A DNA stretch of 32,248 bases, from NCBI GenBank assembly GCA_024278075.1, contig JAJRTW010000045.1, forward strand, positions 1-32,248, given 5' to 3'. This DNA comes from Bacteroidota bacterium. GTDB lineage: Bacteria; Bacteroidota; Ignavibacteria; Kapaibacteriales; UBA2268. Positions 1 to 7,905 of the stretch are shown here, piece by piece; the first letter of the stretch is position 1; each line of letters opens with the position of its first letter. The notes under the pieces were generated by a model. It worked only from the letters and a program-made list of their open reading frames with translations, did no database searches and was not told the DNA's origin. Position numbers and translations under genes: made by a program.

Positions 1-101
1 AAGCACTAACTGTTTATTATTATAGTAGTTACAAAAGATATTCAATTAGAAAGTGCAAGGAAATTGATTTATTATGCTCTTATACCTTGCAGATTGTAGG
101 A

Positions 102-191
102 CAACCCCCTGCTCGCCTGGCTCACTTCCCCTTTTTTAAGGGGGAATAGTTGATCAAATTCCCCCTTAAAAAAGGGGGATTTAGGGGGTTG
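102..191. repeat. MITE-like palindromic element, about 90 bp
   Basis: A perfect 20-bp inverted repeat, CCCCTTTTTTAAGGGGGAAT at 128-147 and its reverse complement at 158-177, encloses a 10-nt loop. An outer 9-bp inverted repeat, CAACCCCCT at 102-110 and AGGGGGTTG at 183-191, brackets it. There is no coding capacity. The nested symmetry suggests a non-autonomous mobile element or a repeated extragenic palindrome. No target-site duplication could be identified with confidence. Confidence 0.7.
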
Positions 192-262
192 TTATTCTAC
201 TTAAAGCATAAGCACTAAAATCTTTTTCTCCGACTACTTTTTGAGGAAACCCTATTTTGTTA

Positions 263-380
263 TAGTTCAATCAATGTATGTGTAGTGGCAGGTTCGCAAC
301 CTGCCTGAATTTATGTTCTGCCAGTTGTTACAACTGGCGATATAAAAACTGCCGCCATTTGCCAGTTGTAACAGAACGTT
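263..380. repeat. Dispersed repeat copy A (pair with 13979-14103)
   Basis: This stretch closely matches 13979-14103 from the shared start TAGTTCA to the shared end GAACGTT. It contains a hairpin GGCAGGTT-CGC-AACCTGCC, a near-perfect 19-nt palindrome GCCAGTTGTTACAACTGGC at 320-338, and a later arm GCCAGTTGTAAC (361-372). That arm can pair instead with GTTACAACTGGC (327-338). Outer GTTCTG/CAGAAC (315-320, 371-376) extends the symmetry. No coding capacity is seen. Confidence 0.75.
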
Positions 381-449
381 GAATAATAATTTATTGTGAG
401 ATGCCGTAGTAGTTATGTTACAATACATCTACGTCGGAAATGATTTTGA

Positions 450-484
450 TTCCCCTTCTTGATAAGCAGGGGCCCGGAGTGGTT
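450..484. repeat. Diverged single copy of the 35-bp TTCCCCT...GGTGGTT element
   Basis: The segment begins TTCCCCTTCTTGATAAG and continues into GCAGGGGCCCGGAGTGGTTC. It matches, with several changes, the three tandem copies at 24646-24756, which run TTCCCC...AAGGA...GGCCAGG...GTGGTT. It is therefore a dispersed member of that family. Confidence 0.5.
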
Positions 485-495
485 CTTCCTTGCAG

Positions 496-2817
496 CTAAG
501 AAAAAATACTAATGCTGTTGGTTTTAGTCAGCGAGACCTCGAGTGCCGTCAGAGCATTGGCTATCAGCCTGTCGACGGAATTCACATTCGCCGCGCCGGC
601 AATTCCGCCGGAAATTGTAACGGTGAAGCTTTTCCCATCCATATCAATCAGCGTATTGGCAATTTCATTTCGAATTCTATCGGCCCTCATCTTGGCATCT
701 TTCGGATCGGTGTTGACAAAGCCAATTGCAAATATGTCGTTGCCGGCCTTGCCGAAAACATCATAAACCTTTATTTTATTTCTGACTATATCGATTACAT
801 GATACACCATCTTCTCCACACGCTCGCGGAATTGTTCCGGATCGAAAGAGGTATATTCGTCCAATTTAAATAAAAACAGCGCCATAGGCTCGCCATAAGC
901 CGTGCACCGGAACAGCTCCTCCTCGATTCTTCTGTTGAAGGCCGGTGTGTTTAATATTCCGGTGGATGGATCAATCAAAGAACTATTATTGATCATATCC
1001 ATAAAATACAGCTTTTCCAGGGCAGATCCCGCCTGGTCTGCAATGGTTTCCAATAGTAAAATATCAAGCGACGAAACAGCAGCCGGATTGCGGTCCGCTA
1101 TATACAAAGCCCCGAATGTTCCGGTCATGGACATAACGGAAACAGAACAGAAAATGCCGCCCGAAATATCATCTTCTCCGGAATGTATCCTGATAATATC
1201 CTGCTTAACCGGAACGAACGTATTGGTAGCGGATGTCATAATCGTATTGCCCAGCACTGTGCTGTTCAGGCTCACACGGGTGCCTATGATTTTATTCTTG
1301 CCTCCGTCTTTCGAATTGGCCGATTTAATCATCCATGCCCCGGAATTATCGTCAAAGGCACAAAAGCCTATGGACTCGCAGTCAATAATTTGCGAAACAG
1401 ACTCGATAATCGAATTGGAAATATCATCGGGTGTTGCACCGGGATTATTAGAAAACTGGTGGAAGATATTTACAGCGTCGAGGGTTCTCGAGGCCTGGAT
1501 AAGGTCGAATTTCTCCGTATAACTATGCACCAATCCGGCAATTAATTTAGTGAAATGCCCTAAAAAGCCAACCGTTAACGAATCATAAGCATCAACAATA
1601 TCGGAATCGGCGCACAGAACACCGGTTATCATATTATTATAAAACACCGGAACACCGATAAACGACGCAGTGCCAACTGATTTTTTGTAATATGGAATCA
1701 AGTCAAGCTCGGCCGATGGGTTCATTTCCGATAATATCTCCGGCTTTAGATTCACTGCAATCTGGCTGACCACATCATTGGTAATCGCAAAACGCCTGTT
1801 GGCTGTGATATTGTCAGGCACGTCCGTAACAACCGACTCAAGCACAAATTCTCTTTTCGATGAATTTACCAAAAAGAATACAGCCGTACGTGTGTTGGTC
1901 ACAGACCTGATAATCATAAGCACACGTTGCAGAAAATAGTCGAATTCCTTTCTGGGTTCGTGGTTTAATACGGGCGCTTCCTCAATTAAAACGGAAAAAG
2001 GAATATTGAGGTCTTTTTTCCGGTAAGGCCTTTCCTTGGATTTCGTATCGATTCTAACAGGTTCGTTTTCCGCAATATTTTTCTCCTTTCGAACCTGTTG
2101 TTGTTGGGCTTTTGCATCAAAATCCAATCGTATAGTGCCGGAATCATCAGGGGTTGCTTCATTTTCATCGGCAACATTAAATTGAAGCCCGGGATTTGCT
2201 GGGCCGCTTTTCGGGATAGGCTGCTTTTTGCTTTTGCCTACAATCCGCATACCGGAATTCTCATCATCAAAACGAAAATTCGGATCATAAGATTCCGTCT
2301 TCTTGACGCCCCGATTGCTGAAATTAGTTAATCCGTCAGCTACGGTTTCCGGTTGGGGCTGGCCTTTAGGCGATATATTTTCAACCGGTTGGCCGGACTT
2401 TATTCTGAAACCTTCATCATCGCTAATAAAATCATCGGCCTTGGTTTGGTCTTCGGTTGACTCAATATCGGAATTAATCTCATTACTAATAATATCGGAG
2501 CCAATAATATCGGAGCCAAATTCAGATTCAAAATCTTCGATTACCGTCCTTTTGGCATGGTCGTCTTGCTTAACTGTCATTTTAAAGGATGGCGGAGGGC
2601 TCGAGGGCTTGAACCTCGATTCCACCATTTCCGACAATCGCTGCGATATGAGCATTACCAATGCAACCGAGCCAAGAATAGCAACGCATATCCCAATCAA
2701 ACGGATAGCCACCTCGGTGAGAAATATGGCTATTAACAATCCGACAATGATTACCACAACGGCAACGGCATCGGTTGGTGTGATTACTTTTTTTAGTTTT
2801 ATACTTCTTTTGGGCAT
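496..2817 (-). CDS. Membrane-anchored double-GAF protein with degenerate GGDEF domain
   Basis: The 773-residue protein starts at an ATG. Two hydrophobic segments (about residues 17-34 and 38-57) anchor it in the inner membrane. Residues about 75-270 are acidic, polar and low in complexity, a likely disordered linker. Two GAF-like sensor domains follow (about 290-440 and 450-605). The C-terminal 160 residues have the GGDEF fold pattern: IDPSTGILN at 615-623 stands for the usual DxLTGLxN, and SGGIA near 736-740 is also typical. The diguanylate cyclase signature itself reads AGNDI (691-695) instead of GGDEF, so c-di-GMP synthesis is unlikely. I infer a ligand-sensing scaffold, or a GTP- or c-di-GMP-responsive protein, rather than an active cyclase. 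It is a single gene transcribed away from its neighbours, and no EAL or HD-GYP partner is nearby. Confidence 0.85.
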   Translation of the reverse strand: MPKRSIKLKKVITPTDAVAVVVIIVGLLIAIFLTEVAIRLIGICVAILGSVALVMLISQRLSEMVESRFKPSSPPPSFKMTVKQDDHAKRTVIEDFESEFGSDIIGSDIISNEINSDIESTEDQTKADDFISDDEGFRIKSGQPVENISPKGQPQPETVADGLTNFSNRGVKKTESYDPNFRFDDENSGMRIVGKSKKQPIPKSGPANPGLQFNVADENEATPDDSGTIRLDFDAKAQQQQVRKEKNIAENEPVRIDTKSKERPYRKKDLNIPFSVLIEEAPVLNHEPRKEFDYFLQRVLMIIRSVTNTRTAVFFLVNSSKREFVLESVVTDVPDNITANRRFAITNDVVSQIAVNLKPEILSEMNPSAELDLIPYYKKSVGTASFIGVPVFYNNMITGVLCADSDIVDAYDSLTVGFLGHFTKLIAGLVHSYTEKFDLIQASRTLDAVNIFHQFSNNPGATPDDISNSIIESVSQIIDCESIGFCAFDDNSGAWMIKSANSKDGGKNKIIGTRVSLNSTVLGNTIMTSATNTFVPVKQDIIRIHSGEDDISGGIFCSVSVMSMTGTFGALYIADRNPAAVSSLDILLLETIADQAGSALEKLYFMDMINNSSLIDPSTGILNTPAFNRRIEEELFRCTAYGEPMALFLFKLDEYTSFDPEQFRERVEKMVYHVIDIVRNKIKVYDVFGKAGNDIFAIGFVNTDPKDAKMRADRIRNEIANTLIDMDGKSFTVTISGGIAGAANVNSVDRLIANALTALEVSLTKTNSISIFS

Positions 2818-3400
2818 GATTCAGTTAATATATTAGAATTATTCGCATTCGCATCCAAGGCTATAAATCAAAGGTTAAGAATATGGCCTATGAGGATAAA
2901 AAAATACTCGTTGAAAGTAATTTACCCGGATAATCTATGCTGCAATATATAATATAATGAAATAACAAATCTTATCAAAGCATGGAGATTCAATGATTCG
3001 ACTCTCAGCATGAAAAAACAGGTATTTCTACTGAAACAATATATCCGGAATTATTTCTATTTTTATTTTATTATTTTTAATTCAATTTAATATTAAATCT
3101 TTTTCATTTTTTTTTGTAACTTCTATCCTATTGATTATCACAAGCATATAGATTCATAAATTAATATGCACAGCCTAAGGAATAATCTTCCCCACACGCC
3201 CTATTTCTATGCTGTTATTTGGGTTCCATGAATATCAACGAGATATTATTTAGTTTTGTGGAAAACCATATTATTTCTATATTACTATTATTGTTAATTT
3301 ACCATACCTGATTCAACTATATTATGAGCAGATTTTAATATTCTACTTAAGAATTATCATAAATAATTTATTTGATTATTAATTCTACAGGAGGAATTGT
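2818..3400. other. AT-rich intergenic region between divergent genes
   Basis: This stretch of roughly 580 bp separates the divergently transcribed GAF/GGDEF gene and the DUF1800 gene. It contains homopolymeric A/T tracts and no supported gene. A TAGTTTTG box at 3251-3258 resembles a Bacteroidota -7 element but has no TTG at the expected spacing. The 15-mer TTACCATACCTGATT at 3299-3313 recurs in the terminator of the downstream operon. Confidence 0.5.
3389..3396 (+). promoter_or_regulatory. Strong Shine-Dalgarno site of the DUF1800 gene
   Basis: AGGAGGAA lies 4 nt before the ATG at 3401 and fixes that start. Strong Shine-Dalgarno sites are uncommon in this window, so the operon is probably well translated. 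Confidence 0.7.
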
Positions 3401-5014
3401 ATGAAACGTCGTGACTTTTTTGGAATAGGCAATTCGAAAGCTGAAGTTGAGCGGGAATATGATAACCAACCGCTTTCAACGGCAGCACTCGATAAACTTA
3501 CCACACCGCTGACAAGGCAACAGGCCATTCATTTGCTGCGAAGGGTTACTTTCGCCCCAACGCCCGAGCAAATCGATAGCTTCACCGGCCTTACTCCCGA
3601 TGAAGCAATTGCACAAATATTGGGGCCGAACGACCATCCTCTGCCGGAGCCGTCTGCTGCCATTCAGAATTGGATGGACACACAGGAAGAGAATCCATTG
3701 ACTGTTGGCAATCAACTTATCCGGGCGGAAATCGAAGGCCGCTTGCGCACTCGCTATTTCCAGTTTGCCGATTGGTGGCTCGACCTTATGAGAGAGGAAA
3801 CTATGCCGGCAACAGAAAAACTGACTCTGTTCTGGTCTTCGGTATGGTGCATTAACTTTAATTACGATACGCTTGCACTATTGCCACCCGCGCTGCTTTA
3901 TAGAAACAATCAAACGCTAAGAAGTAACAGGTATGGCGATTATAAGAAGTTCGCCGAGGATATTGCAATGGACGGTGCTATGAATATGTACCAAAGTATG
4001 TACTATAATACTAAAAATGCCCCTAATGAAAATTTCGCCAGAGAATTGATGGAGCTTTTTTCGATGGGTACGCACAACCTGAAAACGGGCGAAGCTAATT
4101 ACTCCGAAGGCGACATTCAGGAAAGCACCCGAACACTGACCGGGTGGAAAGCAGCAGCATACGAATATGATCCTAAGCCCAAGGGAGAATTCAAGGTCTA
4201 TTTCCTGCCGAATCTTCACGATACCAATGCAAAGACTTTTATGAATCAAACGATTCCGGCTCGCGACCCTGAAACTGAGAATACCGAGCAGCAGGTACTG
4301 GATGAAGAAATCCGAAACGGAATATTAAGGATTATGTTCGAGGAGCGCTCCGAAGCTATCGCATATTTTCTATGCTCGAAAATCTATCGCTTTTTCGTAT
4401 ATAGCAATCAAGGTGCAATCGATTGGGACTTCGTTGGCGAGCTTGCCCAAATATTTATCGACAACAATTTCACGTTGAGGCCTGTTTTCGAAGCACTATT
4501 CACCAGTGAGTATTTCTTCGACGAATCAATTAGGGGCATTCAAATAAAGACACCTCCCGAGTACATCGTCGGACTCGAAAGAGCACTTGGAGTGGACTAT
4601 GCAAAGGCTCAGGAAGCTGTCGTAAATTTAGAGCAAATACTCTACAACCCGCCGAACGTTGCCGGATGGGATGCTTATAGAACCTGGATTTCTACGAATA
4701 CCTATCCCCTGCGCGTCAAATACTGTCGCGGCATATTGGAAGCAGCAGACAATCCTGGCCTGGTCGCATTTGCAAAGAAATTCGCTGGCAGCGATGACAT
4801 TGATACTTTAACAGATGCACTTGTTGAATATTTCTTGCCTGTCCCGATAGCGGCAGAACGTACACAGCGGTTTAAGCAAGCTATCCTCGATGGTGCCGGC
4901 ACCACCGAAGGCGAGTGGGGAGGTTTGATGGCAGCTAATGACCCGAATGCAGGCGAAGGCATTCGCGCTTTAATTGAAGAGTTGATTTTATCACCAGATT
5001 TTAATTTATCCTAA
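3401..5014 (+). CDS. DUF1800 family protein
   Basis: The 537-residue protein belongs to the DUF1800 family, whose biochemical function is not established. Diagnostic segments are LLRRVTFAPTPEQIDSF (45-61), NENFARELMELFSMG (about 208-222) and YSEGDIQESTRTLTGW (about 234-249), all close to family consensus. DUF1800 genes are typically encoded next to DUF1501 genes, as here: the next gene begins 12 nt downstream and its Shine-Dalgarno overlaps this stop. The N-terminus MKRRDFF has the twin arginine of a Tat motif, but no hydrophobic stretch follows and there is no obvious signal peptide or T9SS tail. It may be carried out with its DUF1501 partner or stay inside the cell. Family assignment is secure; role and location are inference. 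Confidence 0.92.
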   Translation: MKRRDFFGIGNSKAEVEREYDNQPLSTAALDKLTTPLTRQQAIHLLRRVTFAPTPEQIDSFTGLTPDEAIAQILGPNDHPLPEPSAAIQNWMDTQEENPLTVGNQLIRAEIEGRLRTRYFQFADWWLDLMREETMPATEKLTLFWSSVWCINFNYDTLALLPPALLYRNNQTLRSNRYGDYKKFAEDIAMDGAMNMYQSMYYNTKNAPNENFARELMELFSMGTHNLKTGEANYSEGDIQESTRTLTGWKAAAYEYDPKPKGEFKVYFLPNLHDTNAKTFMNQTIPARDPETENTEQQVLDEEIRNGILRIMFEERSEAIAYFLCSKIYRFFVYSNQGAIDWDFVGELAQIFIDNNFTLRPVFEALFTSEYFFDESIRGIQIKTPPEYIVGLERALGVDYAKAQEAVVNLEQILYNPPNVAGWDAYRTWISTNTYPLRVKYCRGILEAADNPGLVAFAKKFAGSDDIDTLTDALVEYFLPVPIAAERTQRFKQAILDGAGTTEGEWGGLMAANDPNAGEGIRALIEELILSPDFNLS

Positions 5015-5020
5015 AGGAGG
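5014..5020 (+). promoter_or_regulatory. Shine-Dalgarno of the DUF1501 gene overlapping the upstream stop
   Basis: AAGGAGG begins at the last base of the DUF1800 stop codon and sits 6 nt before ATG 5027. This is strong evidence for translational coupling within a two-gene operon. Confidence 0.75.
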
Positions 5021-5026
5021 CTGAAA

Positions 5027-6616
5027 ATGAAAAGAAGAAATTTTATTAAATCAACAGCAGCAGTTTCAGCCGGAGCAGCATTTGCACCTTATATACTGAA
5101 AGGAATTCCTCAGAAAAAAGTGCCTATGGAGTCGCTTGATTTTATCAACAGCGATACGATATTCATTTATATTGAACTGCTTGGCGGTAATGATGGATTG
5201 AACACAGTTATCCCGTTGGCTGACGAAGCCCGGTATATGGAGTTAAGGCCAACAGTACATATTACCCGCGATGATGCCGTCAGGTTTTCGGATTCAGATG
5301 TATATTTCCATCCTTCAATAGTTGAGAATATTCACCGCGATGGAATTCTTGGGCTTTTGGACCGCGGCAACCTTGCGGTTGTGGAGGGTGTCGGATATGA
5401 CAATCCTTCGCTTTCGCACTTTTCCTCCCAGAAAATCTGGCTCAGCGGCATCAACAGCAAGGATCCAAGAGATCCCAGACTGCAGGAAGGTTGGCTGGGA
5501 AGATATCTCTTAAGCAAGTTGCCCGACTATCCAACTATAATCCCCGATCATCCTTTGGCAATTGCATTGGGCGGCAATACTCCTTTGCTGTTTAAAAGTG
5601 CAATGGGTCACATGGGCATTTCGCTCACAGACCCCGAAGAATTCTACGAAAAAGGAAAAGGGCTGTCGCCGGTTGATCCTGCACTAACAGGTACGGATAC
5701 TTATGATAATGAATATAATTTTATACATACGATGGCCAGGCAGTCTCAGCAGTATTCCGAGGAGGTATTTAACGCTTATGAAGCTGGAAAGGATAAATTG
5801 CAGGTTCCCTATAGCGATGGGCTGGCACAGAAATTCAAATTAATCTCTACTTTAATTGCAGGCGGATTAAAAACTAAAGTATATTTCATCAATCAGAGTT
5901 TTTACGATTCACACGCACAGCAATTTGAGGATGATCCACGCAAAGGTCAGCACCCAACTCTGCTCAGCGACATAGCTACCGGAATTTCCGAATTTATGGA
6001 CGATGCCATAAAGCAGGGTTTTGCCGATAGAGTTGTTGGAATGACAACATCGGAATTTGGCAGAAGGGCGCATGACAATGGCAGCCGCGGCACCGACCAC
6101 GGAACTTCATCGAATCTGTTCATGTTTGGCTCCGACAAATATGTGAATGCCGGCGCCCATGGCCAGCCGCCCAACCTTAATGACCTCGAGAATGGCAACT
6201 TAAGGCATGAATTCGACTTCCGCCGAACTTTCGCCAACGTGCTTAATGCCTGGTTTGGCGCAGAGCAAGAGGAAATCAACCAGCTATTTGGCGAGCCGAT
6301 CGACCCTATGTCGGTAATAAATCCATGGGTAACAAGCGTCGAGGACAAGCTGGCTGGCACCACAAGCGGAAAGCTAAGTATTCATCCTAATCCGTCAATG
6401 GGGACAGCCAACCTGACATTTGAGCTGAAGGCTCCGGCGAATGTGGACATTTATATATTCAGGAATGACGGCAGATTAGAGCAAAAAGTCAGATCGGGAA
6501 GACTCGAAGCCGGCGTCCATAATTATCCATTAAATGTTGCAAAATCAGGAAGTTATAATTGTGCCGTAATAGTAAACGGCAGAAGGAATCTGGCAAAATT
6601 TAGTGTAATCAGGTAA
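5027..6616 (+). CDS. DUF1501 family protein with Tat-like signal and T9SS sorting domain
   Basis: The 529-residue DUF1501 protein belongs to the alkaline-phosphatase/sulfatase-like superfamily. The N-terminus MKRRNFIKSTAAVSAGAAFA matches the Tat consensus RRxFIK followed by a mildly hydrophobic Ala-rich stretch. Family hallmarks are ELLGGNDGLNTVIP (about 50-63), YDSHAQQF with a downstream histidine (about 290-305), TSEFGRR (about 340-346) and GTDHGT (about 355-360). From about residue 445 a typical T9SS type A C-terminal domain follows: KLSIHPNPSMGTANLTFE, a beta-rich middle, and a final NLAKFSVIR. The protein should therefore cross the inner membrane, possibly folded, and be placed on the cell surface. 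It is the second gene of an operon with DUF1800 and ends in a hairpin terminator. The enzymatic substrate is unknown. Confidence 0.93.
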   Translation: MKRRNFIKSTAAVSAGAAFAPYILKGIPQKKVPMESLDFINSDTIFIYIELLGGNDGLNTVIPLADEARYMELRPTVHITRDDAVRFSDSDVYFHPSIVENIHRDGILGLLDRGNLAVVEGVGYDNPSLSHFSSQKIWLSGINSKDPRDPRLQEGWLGRYLLSKLPDYPTIIPDHPLAIALGGNTPLLFKSAMGHMGISLTDPEEFYEKGKGLSPVDPALTGTDTYDNEYNFIHTMARQSQQYSEEVFNAYEAGKDKLQVPYSDGLAQKFKLISTLIAGGLKTKVYFINQSFYDSHAQQFEDDPRKGQHPTLLSDIATGISEFMDDAIKQGFADRVVGMTTSEFGRRAHDNGSRGTDHGTSSNLFMFGSDKYVNAGAHGQPPNLNDLENGNLRHEFDFRRTFANVLNAWFGAEQEEINQLFGEPIDPMSVINPWVTSVEDKLAGTTSGKLSIHPNPSMGTANLTFELKAPANVDIYIFRNDGRLEQKVRSGRLEAGVHNYPLNVAKSGSYNCAVIVNGRRNLAKFSVIR

Positions 6617-6642
6617 TAAATTACCATACCTGATTTTTTTTT
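6608..6642 (+). terminator. Rho-independent terminator of the DUF1800-DUF1501 operon
   Basis: An 8-bp stem, ATCAGGTA (6608-6615) with TACCTGAT (6627-6634), is followed by an unbroken T run (6634-6642). The left arm overlaps the last codons and stop of the DUF1501 gene. The right arm contains a 15-mer also found upstream of the operon at 3299-3313. Confidence 0.75.
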
Positions 6643-7150
6643 CATCAATTCAGCGAGCGTCGTGTAGCCATCCAATATCATTATTGAGATTGCAGCACTT
6701 CGCTTGCTTTTTTATTAATTTATGATTTTTATTAATTTACGATATGTCTTCAGTAATGTACGGTTAAAAAATGAATCGTTCCAAATACTTGCCGATATTC
6801 AATGTACTGTCATCCTGAGCCCTTCGGCAGTTTATCCTGAGCGAAGTCGAAGGACTCAGGATAAGCTATGTCGAAGGATCCAGTGTTTACGGCTCATTTG
6901 GCAGTATTAAGATGGATTCATCACTACGCCATAAATGGCTTCGTTCTGAATGACGCGCTTTAAATATAATATTTCACTAATTTAAAAATCGCATCCATAA
7001 TAGCACAATATAGGCCAAAACGGAGTTTAATGCTGCAATTATCACAAATTGGCTGCTTTTACACCGGACACAACTGTTTAGTTATCAATGATCTTACTTA
7101 TAGCCTAAAAATGTGACAAAAAACAGGAAAAAGGATTTGCTATGAAAATA
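6643..7150. other. Intergenic region with repeat remnant between convergent genes
   Basis: The gap lies between the end of the DUF1501 operon and the 3' end of the sigma-factor gene. It holds the dispersed repeat at 6809-6954. The rest is AT-rich without a supported gene. The short open frame around 6722-6910 translates the repeat itself and is not a gene. Confidence 0.55.
6809..6954. repeat. Dispersed element bounded by GTCATCC and GAATGAC
   Basis: The element begins GTCATCCTGAGC and ends CTGAATGAC, giving short imperfect terminal inverted repeats. Its interior contains CCTGAGCGAAGTCGAAGGA and TCGAAGGATCCAGT. The segment from TCCAGT through CTCATTTGGC to GATTC aligns with the shorter element at 24551-24634. 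It is non-coding and looks like a non-autonomous mobile-element family. Confidence 0.6.
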
Positions 7151-7765
7151 CTAATCCGAAAGAAAAAGGTATTCATGTTTCTTCAGGGTTGTGTAGAGAA
7201 TTTTCCTGGCCCTGAAAAGATGAGCCTTAACTGTGCCGAGCGGAATATCCAGCATTTCGGATATCTCCTTATAATCCAGTTCCTTTTCGTGGCGCAGCAT
7301 AATAATCCGGCGGTAATTATCCGGCAGGCTGCTGATTGCATCCCGGATGGCTGCTCTCCGCTCATCATTAATTACAAGCACATCCGGCAAATGGCTGTCG
7401 TCCACAATCTCCATCTCCATATCCTCGGTTTCGCCCGGCGTATGCTTTGTTAGCGATATTACAGTGAATCGCTTTTTACGCAGGAAATCTATGCAAGTGT
7501 TGGAGGCAATTCTGTATATCCAGGCCGAGAATGAAAACCCGAATTGAAATTTTCGCAAAGCCCTGAAAGCCTTGATAAATGTTTCCTGTGTCAGATCATC
7601 TACATCGTCTTCATTTTTCACCATTCTTCTTATCAGTGCAGCAATTAGTTTGGCATACTTCTTCTGCAGAATTTCAAACGCCGCATTGTCACCTCCGAGC
7701 ACCTGCCTTATTGCACGGTAATCTTCTTCTTTTGAAGCAATATTTTTTTTGTTTTGGTCTTGCAT
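7151..7765 (-). CDS. ECF-type RNA polymerase sigma factor (sigma-70 family)
   Basis: The 204-residue protein has the two-domain extracytoplasmic-function sigma architecture. Region 2 (about 28-97) includes DDVDDLTQETFIKAFRAL and FSFSAWIYRIASNTCIDFLR, which bind core polymerase and the -10 element. Region 4 (about 140-198) includes ISSLPDNYRRIIMLRHEKEL and the helix-turn-helix DYKEISEMLDIPLGTVKAHL that reads the -35. The length is usual for the family and the ATG start leaves a natural short N-terminus. No zinc-finger anti-sigma gene sits beside it: the upstream same-strand gene is the frameshifted hydrolase, 140 bp away. How it is regulated and which genes it controls cannot be read from the window. 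Confidence 0.95.
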   Translation of the reverse strand: MQDQNKKNIASKEEDYRAIRQVLGGDNAAFEILQKKYAKLIAALIRRMVKNEDDVDDLTQETFIKAFRALRKFQFGFSFSAWIYRIASNTCIDFLRKKRFTVISLTKHTPGETEDMEMEIVDDSHLPDVLVINDERRAAIRDAISSLPDNYRRIIMLRHEKELDYKEISEMLDIPLGTVKAHLFRARKILYTTLKKHEYLFLSD

Positions 7766-7905
7766 TTAAAGAGAATGTAGCGATTGGCCCAACAAGAAAC
7801 TTTTGGCTTGTGCAATTGGACAAGAATGCAATTGCAACAATATATAAATTACTCAATAATAATTGAAAATTAAACTGAAATTGCAAAGTGGTTCCGATTT
7901 GCTTT

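Larger units (their letters stand above)
1..495. other. Gene-free repeat cluster at the left end
   Basis: No credible gene is seen here. The stretch holds three repeat elements that are listed separately: a large palindromic element (102-191), one copy of a roughly 120-bp dispersed repeat (263-380), and a diverged single copy of the 35-bp element (450-484) that is tandemly triplicated near 24.7 kb. The small open frame on the plus strand that starts near 490 runs antisense through the GAF/GGDEF gene and is not supported. Confidence 0.7.

Noticed and set aside
3251-3258. Promoter box TAGTTTTG before the DUF1800 gene
   Set aside because: The -7 match is good, but no TTG lies 19-21 bp upstream; the nearest TTTG is about 29 bp away.
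6722-6910. A 62-residue open frame in the intergenic repeat
   Set aside because: It translates the dispersed repeat (AVYPERSRRT), a familiar artefact of such non-coding repeats.
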